NCBI GenBank assembly: GCA_036346225.1
Contig: JARFIW010000658.1
Location: forward strand, 310,001-374,000
Reading direction: 5' to 3'
Length of the DNA stretch: 64,000 nt
DNA from: Platerodrilus igneus
Taxonomy: Eukaryota > Arthropoda > Insecta > Coleoptera > Lycidae
The notes under the pieces are model-generated. The model saw only the letters and a list, made by a program, of their open reading frames with translations, did no database searches and was not told the origin of the DNA. Both the position numbers and the translations under genes were made by a program. Of this stretch, positions 33,280 through 45,730 are shown one piece after another; positions within the stretch are counted from its first letter, which is position 1; the number at the start of each line of letters is the position of its first letter.

Positions 33280-36200
33280 CCATTCTGAACGGACTTGCAC
33301 CTTGAAGAAGTTTTAAAATACTAGAACGGGTAGAATGGCTTGCGTGTTTCGGTGAGCTAAAAATCAAATTATAGGTTTAATCAAATTAGAGGGGTCTTTA
33401 GTGAGGAACTAGACTAAGACAGGGTCCCAAAAAAGGGCAGCGGCTCTTTTGGTACTTAGAGTGGCAGAGACCGCGGGAGTCAGTATGACATTCTAAGACT
33501 GCCATGTTGAAGGCAACGGGAAACCATTACATTACCTCCCAAGTGGTGGCATCCTCTGGGATAAAAGGTTTCGTAGTTAAAATAGTCCCCATTTGGATCT
33601 CTTTGGAACGTGTGGTCGACAAGTTTAAAGGAAGAGCAAGGAACATTTTGCGAGTCGGAGCGTGGAATGCCAGAACCATAAAGCAAGTAGGTAGGCTAGA
33701 ATTGAAATGGATATGTTAGTATTAGACATAGTAGGGATTTGTGAAGTTCGGTAATCAAAGGCAGAGAATTTTTGGATTAGAGACTTTAGAGTAATTCATA
33801 CAGGATCAGAGGAAGCTTATTCATGTGTGGAGATAGTCATGCAGAACAATATAGAACACTGTGTAGAAAACTACTTTCAAAAGAACGAAAGAGTACTCAT
33901 CGTTGTATTAAAATCTATACCGGTAAAAACAGTAAAATGCAAGAATGCATGCACACTTCTAGCTACAGTAAGGAAGAGGTAGATGCGATCTACAAAGATA
34001 TTGAAGATATACTAAGATTCATAAAACGATACGAAAGTTTAATAATTACAGGAGATTTTAATGCAGTGATAGGTGAGGGTAGGGAAAAGCGGTAGAAGGT
34101 TTATTTGGTTTAGGCACGAGAAGCGGCAGGGGAAATAAGCTGGTACAATTTTGCGGGAAAAGAAATAATTTAACCATTACAAACTCGTTATTTGGACATC
34201 ATGGTGGAAGACAATACACGTGGAAGATGCCACGAGACATAGGGAAATATCAAATAGATTACATTCTTGTTGGACCGTAATTTAGGAATCAAGCAAAGAC
34301 ACTAAAATATACCCGGAGCAGATATAGGCACTGCCCACAATATAGTAATAATGAAAGCCGTGCTTAAGTTCAAAAATTTGAAAAAAAAAGGAACGGAAAG
34401 AGGCACTTTGTTTTTGAGAAACTAAAGGATAACGATATTCACAAAAGATTTGAGAAAAAGTGAAACGAAGTTTTGTAAGACATCGTGAAAATTCTGATAC
34501 TAAGGCAGTAGAAACAAAATGGAATAACATTAAACCCAACTTAGATATGGCGGTCAAAGATATTCTGGGGTATAAACAAAAAAAATCCTTGGATAACAAG
34601 AAATATTCTGAATTTAATAGAAGATATGCGAAAATATAAAAACAGAGCAAACGATGCAGTAAAACCGAGATACAAAGCCATAAAATGGGAAATTATTTGC
34701 ATATGCAGGAAAGCTAAAAAACAATGAATTGATGAAAAGTGTAAAGTGGTAAAACTAAGGTAAATATAGGAAAAACAGATGAAGTATACAAACTAATTAC
34801 AATGAATTTTAGGGATATAAAACCGTATAGCAAAAATATAACGCACGCGGAGGAAACATCATTATAGAAAATTAGAGAAAGTGATTAGATGGCAAGAATA
34901 TATAGGGAATTTATATGCCGAACCGAAACTAGAAGCACTAGAACAGTAATCAGACATTGAACAGATTGACTTGGGATATCCTATACTTCGAGATGAATTT
35001 GAATTAGCATTAATAATAAGACAACGGGTGTAGATAAGGTACACGCAGAAACTCTAAAAGCCGCTGAACAAGCAGTAGCAAAACGTCTCTTCTAACTTGT
35101 AGTTTATATTGTATTAATATTATATACCAAAAAAAGAAAAGTGCGGATAGATGCGAAAACTTTCGAACAATAAGTTGACAACACTCGTATCAAATATATT
35201 AACTAGAATTGTACAAAAACGGATGGAAAAACGGGCCGAAGAAATACTAGGAAAAGGTCAATTTGGGTTCAGGTAAAACAGAGGAACACGAGAAAAAACA
35301 ATAGGAAAAAGAGAACGCGAGCATATAGGCTTTGGAGATCTGGTAGAAAGCATTTGACAATGTAAAATAGAAGAAAATGTTCGAAATACTTAAGAACATT
35401 AGACTGAGTTATTGGAATAGTCGAATAGTACATAGCTTAAACAAAGAGCAAACTGCGGTAATAAATTAGAGCAGGAACGTGGAGAAGTAAATATTAGGAT
35501 TGGGGTGAGACAGGGATTTGTGCTATCCCCAGTAATGAATGCTCTCAAATGCAGAAAAACACTAGAAATTGTTATGCAAAGATAAACGATTGATATGCTT
35601 AGATTTGCAGATTATGTAACGGTATTAGTATCAGGCAAGGAAGAGTTAGAAGCTTCTGAAATGGAGACAGTACTAACACAGGGATTCCGTAAGAAAATTA
35701 ATAAAGATAAATCTAACGTATTAGTATGTAATGAAAGGGTAAATAAATAAAAAACCAGAATACAAATAGGAAACGAAAACTCACAAGAGGTTGAAGATTT
35801 TTGCTACCTAGGAAGTCAAATAACACAAGATGGAAAGAGTGCAAAAGAAATAAAACAACGATTAGCACAAAGCTGTGCTGCATTTAACAAGAAAATCAAC
35901 TATTATGATCAAAAACATGAAATATAGAAACAAGGCAATAGATTGCTGAAAACATATGTGTGGAACACAGCACTGTAGGGCTGTGAAACGTTTACAGTAG
36001 GAGAAGTGGGCCGAAAAAGGTAGAAGCCCTTGATGTGGCGCTACAAACGTATCATAGACCGACAAACTTAAGAACAAAGAGATTTTCGAAATGGTAGGGG
36101 AAGAAAGAAATATGTGAAAAACAGTAAAAGAAATAGAAGAGATAAGATGATAAGATACATTCTAAGGCATGAGGGAGTAGTGCGTAATACAATAAAAGCA

Positions 36201-36372
36201 TATAAAAAAGGAGAGGTAAAGGTAGACCTAGATTAGACTATTGCACACAGGTAGTAAATGATGTGGGCTGTGGAAACTTCAGGAAAATGTGTAGGTTAGC
36301 TCATAATAGAAAACAATGGAGGGTACGCGTCCAACTAGTTCTAGGGTTGAACACCTAATGATGATGATGATA
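33280..36372 (+). pseudogene. RTE-like LINE, near full length, inactive
   Basis: Seen: a 5' UTR shared with 8437-8800, then the apurinic-type endonuclease (ILRVGAWNARTIKQVGRLE at about 33645; RYESLIITGDFNAVIGEG at 34029-34080; GRQYTWKMPRDIGKYQIDY at 34200-34262), then reverse transcriptase (VSNILTRIVQKRMEKRAEEI at 35190-35250; GQFGFR at 35257; IGVRQGFVLSP at 35500; MLRFADYVTVL at about 35597, where FADD is expected), and a C-terminal region (RLAQSCAAFNKKI; GRGKGRPRLDYCTQVVNDVG; RKQWRVRVQL). It ends in a (TGA)n tail at 36357-36371. Known: RTE elements have one endonuclease-RT ORF and short simple-repeat tails. Many frameshifts and stops, plus the FADD to FADY change, make it dead. Confidence 0.85.
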
Positions 36373-39077
36373 TCTTTGACAGTGAGTCTGTGCTTTCAAT
36401 TTGTTCGAGTTAAAAGAATACATTGAAGGTATTTTAAAAACTTGTATGCATTTAAATGCAATTTATAGAAAAATTAATCTTGTATTTGGGTTTTGAAATA
36501 ATAGGTTTGAGTATCACGTCTCATACTCTCGACTAATTTTATGCGATCGGTAACGTGACAAATAAGACTCTTACGAACCTAGAGGATGTAGCCTGACAAT
36601 CGGGTGGCTGTTTACCCTGTTTCCTGATATCGCTAAAAAGCTATTTAAAAATCAGGTGTCGCCTAAAAACATTATTATAATATTAGTGTTCCGTATATAT
36701 AAGCTTTCGTGCAAAGAGACCTTTTTAAGTTTTTTTAGCATTCTCGCGATTGTTAAGCGCCGAAAAAGGCTACACAGAAGACTTTGCAATAATTAATTGT
36801 AGAGAATTTTTCGATTATTTAATTTAGGTATATTACACACACTTGTGTAATATAGCTTTAAAAATTAAGTTTCTTTGAATTACTTTTGTTTTCATATCGT
36901 GGAAAGGAACGCTAAAGATAATTTTCCATGGTTCGTAATAGACATAAGTCTTTTTTCCCACCAATCAAGACGGCGAGTGGCTTACAAGTTGAAAGGTAGT
37001 TGCTGCAATGCACTCCATTTCTGTCCTGACCACCTGGTCTTTAACAACTTGGCAGGAGTAGTGCATTATATACAATGTAGTAAAGTTTTAGCTATTAATT
37101 TCTAAGCGAAATCCCATTATCGTACCTTGTCTTATTTTTGGGAAAAACCGGCGATTCCGTTGCAAAAAATATGGCCTGAAGTGACAACTGCATCCACGAC
37201 GTGCAGTCCTGAGATAAAACAACAATTATCTATTATATATTAATTTAGAAGGTAAGAAGATTTATTAATTAATTTACATTATTAATTTGAAAAGTAAATT
37301 ATAGTACCTTATTTGTAAATTCTGTATAAACTAGTACGCTCCCTATGCAAACACGCGATTAACTACCGTACATTTACCTTTGTTTACGGTATATAATAAC
37401 ATAAACACAAATTTTATTTTACAGCAGGTGGTGTATCTTCTAGAAGCTCGTTTAAACGGTGTTCAAAAAGTTTAAATACAGAACTCCATTTAGTTCTGTT
37501 CAAAAGGACCGATGAAAAACCAAATATCACACCTCACCAATTATTTACTTTAAACTCATCTTGAAAATGTTTTCCTCTTACAGAATTCAACTCGATCGGT
37601 TTTTTGATTTGCTACATATGTTGATGACGCATTTCGGGTTCTCATGTTTGCTTTACTTTAGAGATTGCCCATTTTTAATGAATCGCCTTGTATATATGTT
37701 CCCTCAAAAATTTTATCTTGCTAGAACCAAGTTGAACCGGAGAAAGTACATCAATTAAAGTGTTTGCATAATAATGCCGGACAATATATTAATTATTTTC
37801 CCCCCATAATTTCGACTTGTCTAAAAACAACAGACCCATTGCTCAACATAATCGCATAGTTTTAGAACCTCTACTTTAAAAATACTTTAAAACGTTTATA
37901 ATGATTTTCATTGCTAATAACGTAGTTGAAGCTAGAATTACTGTACTAGCAAGAATTCTGCTATTGATTTTGATATCGCCTGAGAACTCAAGAACTGTAG
38001 CTTGAAATGTATATGACGCACGTCGCAGCTGCTACTACAGGTAAAGGCCAGTATCAAAGCAAGACCAATCGAAACGCTGTTCTTATTCTTACTCCAACGC
38101 CATTGGTTCATCTTTAACACTATGCAAGCTTCTACCTTGAAAAACGAAACTACGCCCACTTGCAGTGTAATGTTTAATGCATTATAAAATGTAAAAGAAG
38201 TTCATCTTTTGTCTGGTTCACGATTCGCACTTCTATAAGCCATCACACATTCATACATGCAAGACTTCATAAAGCTTAGCTGCAGTAGCACTCGCTCTCG
38301 TAAAACGTTTTTCATTCAGCTCTTTTTCATTATTGATGCAAATCTTCCACTTAATTACAACTAAATTACTGTAATTATACTGTTGAATGAATGTAAAGCG
38401 AAAGTATAAAAAGATGTGGACTTGACCTACATCAAAGCAAGAGCAGCATTCCAGTAATGCACAAGAAATGATCGTAAATAGCAGTAAGAAAGTGGCTTAC
38501 AAAAACGTTCTATTTTGGTTTCTTGTGTCTCGTCGTCGGTTTATGTTGCAACGATCTGAAAAACTTACTGAAAAACGGCTTACTTATAAAAAGGGACATA
38601 ATTTTAGTTAGGGTACCTTTTTGCGCGCCTACGGCGTCGTAGTTGAGATAGGTTAGGTACTGAAACGGCAAAAACACCCTCTTTTCTTATTTAAAGCACA
38701 GTTTATCTTTCTTTAAGTGAATTTTTGTTAAATGACTTAATCGGAAATTAATTAAAAATGGAGCTTTTTAAAAAATATATGTGAAACAACAACAAAATCT
38801 GCACTTAAATTTTTAATAATTTACTACAAAGCACTCAAAGATTGTGGAAGTAATAAAGTAACATGTGCCCAGAATAAACCGAGAAAAAATTATAAATGCT
38901 AGTTTTACCAACGTTATTTAAAATATTTAGGGCAAGTTGGTCAATACTAGAACATTTTTCTCAAGCTTTCTATCGAGTGGCCCACGAAGGAATACACATT
39001 TTAACAACCTATAGGAAAATAACCACAATAGCTGTCAAATATTGATTTATTACAATATAAAAATAAAGAATGGAAAT
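36373..39077. other. AT-rich noncoding DNA
   Basis: Several short ORFs (36875-37105 plus, 37561-37758 plus, 37938-38159 minus) lack recognisable motifs. An inverted word ttacacacacttgtgtaa lies at 36833-36850. I see no RNA gene. Confidence 0.4.
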
Positions 39078-39490
39078 TTAAGTTTTGAAGATCACATTGT
39101 CCAAGTGATTTCCCCTGCCGTGCACACATTTGTCCAAACGGACTCGTACATTCTGGTAAACACGAGTACGGGTATGCCCCGAAATTGCTGTAACTTCTTG
39201 TCGAATATTCAACTTTAAATGAACGATTGTCCTTGGGCGATTGCGAAACACTTTACTCTTAAGGTACCTCCATACGAAAAAACCTGCTGGGGTTTAATCA
39301 GGTCAACGCAGAGGCCGCGAAATGTCACCTCATCTCGAGATTAACTCGAGTTGTCGAGAAACACTTCTTTTACTGTTTGGATGCTAGCAGTCGCTGCGTG
39401 ACTTGTTGCATTATTCTGTTGAAACTACTTGTTTCTATTGTAGCCTGGAACCTCTTTCAGTGTTGGAACCAGAAAATCTCTGATTATGAT
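39078..39490 (-). pseudogene. IS630/mariner-family transposase, C-terminal half
   Basis: Seen on the minus strand: FQQNNATSHAATASIQTVKE (usual form FQQDGAxxHxA, so the catalytic Asp is Asn here), a degraded SPDL region (RDEVTFRGLCVDLIKPQQVF, GGTLR), then NVRVRLDKCVHGRGNHLDNV and IFKT with the stop at 39078-39080. Known: the ending NAR.R...C....GHHL.DVIFKT is typical of one insect clade of this family. Catalytically dead. The N-terminal half is missing. Confidence 0.7.
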
Positions 39491-41134
39491 ACAGTAGCGT
39501 GAGAAGTCACAGATAGAGTGCGGCCACGGCAGTCTATAAAACAATAGTAACAGATGCCACCAGAGCCGGCTCTAGAGAAATGGCGACCCCTGGCAAAACG
39601 CATTTGGTGGCCCTCCCGCTTGTATCAATAAATAATAATTGTCACAGTATTCGGTATATATTTGAAAGTAAAATTGAAGCAACTGTGATTTCCTAACAAT
39701 TTATTCTAATACAAATAATATTCTTAATGATATTGGTATAAAATAAAATATAAAGTATTAAAATTTAACTTTTCTAGCCTTTTTGGTAGCAAAATCGTTA
39801 ATAATTTTGGAAAAGTTAAGGGTATGGGTAATGCTGTTTTCGATGGATATCACAAATAGATTAACTAATCTATCTTGCGACATCGTGGAGCGCAAATATG
39901 TTTTAATCAATTTTAATTTTGAAAAGCTTCGCTCTCCACTGTCACAGGAGTGGTAAGAAGAATCCGTAATGCTATGTATACATTGGGCATAATAACCACG
40001 AACCCGTTGGCGCACACGTAACGCAAAACTCTCAGAACCGTTCCGCCATTTCCTGCTCGCTCGAATACAGGAAATATTTTTGCCAAAGTTTTCAGGTCGG
40101 TTAAGAGGCTGGTTCCGTCAATATCACTTTGCACCCCATCACCCATCAGAAAGCAGATGCTCCAGTTCTTTGTACCGTCGGAGTAAATCGGCATCACACA
40201 TATTTTTTACTGCTGCCATGTCGTTTAAAAAGCCAAACGTTGCAGAAAAGTTGTATAATTTGTCGAATCTCTGCCGTATCGACATACAAGCTTGATTCAT
40301 TACTGCAACAAAAAACTCGACTCGTAGTTTTTCTTTAGAATCTTGTAATGTTTTATCTGTTGCCTCGTACGAAAATGGTATTTTCTTCTTCCTCTTTTGA
40401 ATTGACGACACAGGTTGGAAAACAGCGTCTTCTTTAGTCATTTCCAGTTCATCAATTGCCAGCTCCTTCACTGTTATAATGGCAGATTTAAATCCATTTT
40501 CTTTGTACTTCACAAGGAATTATTAGTTTTCTCCAAAATTGATACAGCTGCATCCATTTGAATATCTTTTAACTGCATCAGTTTGCTGATTACATTAATC
40601 TGCACAAGAATGTCATACCAAATTCTCAACATAACTAAAAATTTCATATTCTTAACCTATTTTGCTAGAGAAATTGCTTCGGATGCACATTTTGGGTCAG
40701 CCAACTCTTCGTGCGAATCCATTAATGCATCATATATTTCGCAAACTTGATGCCGAATTGTCTTTACGCAGTTAACACGACATTCCCAGCGTGTTTCTAC
40801 TAATGGTTTTACTGTCAAACTATTGTTTCAAAATGTTTCAACTATTTGTTGAGCCAGCAAAATGAACGTAATTTTGTTGAATGATTCCGAAAAATGTCTT
40901 TCCTTCACGAGACGACTTGGTTATATCACCTAACACCATATCTAACTATGGCATCCGCAAGGAAAAAAGAATGCTTTATTATTTTTTCTCTCAATATCTT
41001 AGCTTGAACACCATTCGCACCGTTGTCATAACCTGGGCCCCTACAGTCTATAAGGGGTACCTCAAGGTCAGTCAACTTTTGCTTAAACTAAAACATTACA
41101 GCCTCACTATGCTGGACGATAGTGAAACTTTCTA

Positions 41135-42990
41135 AAATGATGTTTATTTTTTCTTACAAAAGTCGTGCAGAAGATGTTGTTTTCTTCGTAATGACACAAT
41201 TGACTTTTGAAGACTTCCGCACTAGCTCTAAACTGTATTTTCAGCGGTTTAGGGAGACTATCATGTGGGTCGTTAATTAAATACGGATGGGTAGGGTGCC
41301 ACTGTACTTAGATAGTGTGTAAAAACAAGAAAAATCGCTATAAAAATACAGGAACCTCAACGAGTATATTCTGTTATAAAAATGCAAAATTTTGTATTTT
41401 TAGATGGTACTACGCTTATCCTGAAATAAAATAAAATACATAAAATAATATTAGAGACGGCAATTTGCGCCTCAAAATAAAATCAATAAATCAGACAGGT
41501 TTTGTACATCTATGATTTCTTTCTTTTGTGTAATAGTGCATGAACACTCTACTTATTAAATTTGTGCACATCTGGTTTATATATAATTTATAGAATCCAG
41601 TATTAAGCATAGACAAAATAAATACTATTGCTTAAGTGCTTCTATGAGTGTAATTAACCTTGTTTAAATCTATAAAGAAATTAAGACTGTTAAATATATA
41701 CACATATATTAACTTAAAATTATTTCTGATTTATTTTGACAGATAGTTATTATAAGTTTCTGAATATTCAATTAATTTTTGTATTTATTATTAATCTTAG
41801 ACAATTTAAATAAAAAAGAAAAAGCCTCTAAAGCAAATAGGTACTATAAATGTCATTAACATAATCGTGAAATTTTTATGTCAGCTTTTCAGTACTGACA
41901 AAACGACTTACATACATACAAAATAAGTTGGTAATAAGATCTTTCAAATTAATAAAGTAAAACTTTGTTAAATAGTTATCGTGTATAAACAAGTAGATGA
42001 CTATATTATTCGTAATGCAAATTTATAAAGCTTTTGTTACATAGACAATTTTATAAAGCGTAAATTTTGATATGAAGCAACGTTTGAAAATTTAAATTCA
42101 TAATTAAATATTATCACAAAGATGTTAGTTTTCATGGGTTTAAACTACCAAGGTTAGATTTATACATGACGTTAAACGTCAAACAGTTGCCTCACAAATG
42201 AAAATCACTTATCACCTTGACCTCATGATTGGCTGCTTGCACCATTTAACAAACAAGTTCCGCCCACACGTGGACTTCCAGCATTAAACAAACACATAAA
42301 AAAGTAGTTGTCTCCATCGTTATAACAACGCCTCGTAAAAATAGAACCACATTGTAAGTTTTCAATGCGTAATCGCTTTATACGCAGTTACAATTAACTT
42401 CATACAACCAGTAGTAAACTCTAAATATTGCTTTTGAATTAAAACAAAATTTCCATGTTGAAATTTAAGGAACGTATATAACCTAGACGCAGTAAAAATT
42501 TAACTTGCTTTATTTTTTTTAGTCCATCAGTTCTTTTGTGTTCCTCTAATGAAAACCAAATAAAAATTAGTTTGAATTATTTAGATATAGAAATCACAAA
42601 CCATGATAAGTTTCTAAGCAATCGGATCGATGGATTTATCGAAACTAAATTGCGACTCGCAAGTCAGCTTTAGATATGAACTTAGCCATATTGACGTTGT
42701 AATGATCAAAAGTCGACTGATTTGACTAGTCGACAACAGCCTTTGCAAGCAGGTGCGCGAAAACACGCTATACGATATCACGTTGAAGATGCGTTGTAAA
42801 AATTTTACAATACAAACTGGACATTGATAACTATGCTCTTTATTTACTATATGATCAAAAATAAAGAAGGACAATAATTGAGGTGTTTCGGAATTATGAT
42901 ACTTTGTTTTTAATTTTGTATTAATTGTAGAAGTCCGATTTATATTGCATTATAAAAGTAAATTTAAAAGTTTTATAACAACACATAATT
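41135..42990. other. foreign AT-rich insert within the hAT gene
   Basis: The hAT reading breaks near 43004 and resumes near 41100. The 1.85 kb between has no ORF I recognise and no clear terminal repeats. Some sequence just inside the left edge (SARLL.EKINIILESF in one minus frame) may still be coding, so the left boundary is uncertain. Confidence 0.4.
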
Positions 42991-43893
42991 TTTATGCGTT
43001 AATTTAGCAGAGGGAAAACAAACTGTTACAAAACGCTTCTGCTAGTCCGGCACCAGCACTGTTGTTTAACTTTAGAAATCCAACAAAATGCTCTACAATA
43101 TTCACAGTACTGTCCGCAATGTTAACAAATCGAATAACCATGGACATTTGTTCATTGTGACTAATGTCAGGTACAATCGAGAATAACTGAGTAATATTTT
43201 GCACGAAATACTCTCCTTTTTATTTCTTCAAGCGTGTGACTGCTGATCAAGTGTATAAATTCGTTTTGAATGTTTTTTCCCAAATAATTGTCATGAATTT
43301 CTTCGCTGGTTACTTACCGAAAATGTTCCGGCATGACTGAATCAAACTGCGCCAAGAGCTCCACCAAACCCAAAAAATTTCCATTATGAGAATGATTTAA
43401 CTTTTCAACAGATCCCCGAAATGCGAGGTTATGCTCTGCTAAATATCTTGTGATCGCCAGAAGCCGTTTTAATACATTTCGCCAGTGTACCTTTTCTTTT
43501 TCTATCATTTCATTTGCTTTTCTATCAATTGTTTAATTTTTGTTTAAACGCATTTCTAGCTCGATCCATTGTTTTTGTGCTTCGAAATGGTACGCTGATG
43601 TTTCATGTTGACACAAATAAGAGGCAAGATTTTTCTAATTGTTGGACCCATCGTTTGCAAAGTTGTTTGTTGGAAATCCAAGTTGCAACAAAAACAATAG
43701 ACACGGTTTTTTTGCACTAAGTATTCTAGCCAACGCCGATCAACTTTTCCTTTGTTAGGTAAATGTCTAATATAATAGAAATCGGAAAAATTTCTTCGAT
43801 CGTCTGTGTTTTTTGGATAATTGAAATTACGAACTCTGTTAACTCCCATTCCAACCAAAAAATCACGCTGATTCTGATCAATGAATTCCGACC

Positions 43894-44193
43894 TTACATG
43901 TAAGTTTCCAATGCTCCGCCCGAAGGTACTACATTGGCCAGGAATCGAGTTTTTTTTACCTGAAAAATTTTGAATTTTGCCAAACCCTTACTGTTCCAAG
44001 CAAAGTAGGGATATTTAATGCGCGTGACAACACTCACACACGGGACCTCCATTTTACCTCTCATCCGAACGAGGGCGTATTTTTGTGAAAAATGCTCGCC
44101 TAACATTTTTCAAGCGGACCGTGTCGGGATTCGAACCCGGGACCTTGGGCGTAGTAGTCACGCGCATACTAACTACGCCACAGAGCCGCCAAA
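43894..44193 (-). mobile_element. tRNA-derived SINE with 13-bp target duplication, inside the hAT gene
   Basis: Seen: atgaattccgacc (43881-43893) and ataaattccgacc (44194-44206) flank a 300-bp copy of the SINE at 32584. B box GGTTCGAATCC is on the minus strand at about 44129-44139. Removing it and one duplication copy brings the hAT fragments on either side together. The two copies look closely alike, so the family was active fairly recently, after the hAT element inserted. Confidence 0.9.
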
Positions 44194-44545
44194 ATAAATT
44201 CCGACCACATTCCGATATCAGACATACCATCATTACAGTCCGATAAAATTTCAGGATTTGGGACAACTATACACGTAGATGGTTCTATTAGAGCGTCTGT
44301 ATTAATGGTGCCATGTTCATGTTGAATAGCTTCGTTCTTTTCATTATAATTTTCCGTAGGAGGAGTCGCTCGAGACTCCTTTTTTTCCTTCACACTGCTT
44401 TTGAAATGTTTAAATATCGCACCTTTCTGAGATACAATAAAAACTTCTGCTTTTCTCTTGCGTTTACGCTTTTCAGCGCCGGAGTCACTTTACATCCCTT
44501 TGCACTACTCATATTTTCAATATTTGAAATCGTAGTTATGAAGCT

Positions 44546-45730
44546 TGTTACGTTTTTTCGTGGCAGCCACGTTGGGCGCCAAATTTATGCTACGTTGGCT
44601 CGTAGCCGTGCGTAACACCAAGAAAGTCAAGGAATGACCGGGCTCAATCGGTGATTAGGGGGGGTTGTAGAAAGCAGACTGACATATGTTGTATGCGGCG
44701 GTAAGGAGTTAGTAACAGTACCTGCAATAAAAGAAATTAGAATAGCAAACCTGCAATAAAAAAGATTAGTCCTGCAAACCTGAAATAAAGAAAAAGCATA
44801 GCAGCAATGCAAAGTCTAAGTTATTCAGTACTTTGTAGAATGTAAATAAAACTGTTTATATAAACTATATTATATAATCACGATAAAAGCATTACGAAAT
44901 TTTTTATCACAAAGGTAATATTGGGGAGTAGCAGAAACGTTTCCTCACACACCAATTAAACATAAATCAGACAAAATATTAACAAAAGATAAATAGATAA
45001 GACACGATTGATATGAGTAATTCAGCAGTATTGATTTTTTTTTCTTTCCTTTATTTTTTTCTTAATCGCAGGCAAGTCTATTGTGAAAGTTATCAGAACC
45101 ACAAAGATATGGTAAAGCAACGGATAGAAATTTAAAGTAATAACCAGTAGGAAATAGTTCAATTTACAAAAGTCCTTCAGCAACGCTTCCTTGCAACGGA
45201 AGTGTGGGATTCAGCGATGTCCTGCACTAATGAAGCACTTCACCCTTGACTGTGAGGGTGTTGATGGAACTTATCACACGTTACACTAGTCACACCTACG
45301 TATTTCACTGGTGTTAGCAGCAGACACTATCATGCTGATGGAACTATGTAGCATTGATAAATTTCTTGTTAATTCCATTTCCTGAGACAATAATTTCGAA
45401 ATATTTTGTAACACTAGTTTAAAAAAAAAATGGTAATAAAAATTTAGAATTAGAATTAAAATTAGAATTAGAATTTTGTTTTTAGAAACACTCAAGCTTG
45501 AAACGGTATTTGGCTACTCCAAAGTATGCACTACACTGATAAAAAAAGGATCAGGAAGACTAGATCGCACACACAGTTTAAGTATTAAAAAGACAAAGCA
45601 CCAAAAAAAACACAATGAGTCAAGCACGTGTATCACTAAAGTAAGTCCGTCGATGTTCCGTAACAAGCACGTGCGGTCGAGTAAACACGTTCGCCTATAA
45701 AGCATCTTTCCAACGGAAACTCAACTAAAA
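44546..45730 (-). repeat. 3' LTR of the LARD-like element
   Basis: Plus strand opens tgttacgttttttcgtggca and shares its end tcaactaaaa with the other copy. Contains a short (GAATTA)n-type microsatellite at about 45444-45476 with an interruption. A second copy of the primer-site word (cacgttgggcgcc) lies inside the LTR near its edge, at about 44568-44580. Confidence 0.85.

Larger units (their letters stand above)
39561..44512 (-). pseudogene. hAT transposase of the ZMYM1/TTF-zinc-finger type, interrupted
   Basis: Seen from a start at 44512: MSSAKGCKVTPALKSVN, SDIGMWSEF; SINE insertion (43894-44193); LVGMGVNRVRNFNYP, the TTF zinc finger FSDFYYIRHLPNKGKVDRRW then YCFCCNL (43800-43670); HWRNVLKRLLAITRYLAEHN and GNFLGLVELLAQFDSVMPEH; MSMVIRFVNI, VEHFVGFL and AGAGLAEAF (to 43020); about 1.85 kb of foreign DNA; LTDLEVPLIDCRGPGYDNGA (about 41030-41080); ETRWECRVNCVKTIRHQVCE and WYDILVQINVISKLM; and the dimerisation end GERSFSKLKLIKTYLRSTMS, stop near 39760. 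A TIR-like cagagccggctctag lies at 39561. Known: this is the standard domain order of the family. Frameshifts and insertions make it dead. Confidence 0.9.

Noticed and set aside
32542..41473. Near-palindrome gagac.gcaatttgc.tctc at 32542 and 41454 as element ends
   Set aside because: Only a 20-bp word is shared and flanks do not align; chance or a short regulatory word is as likely.
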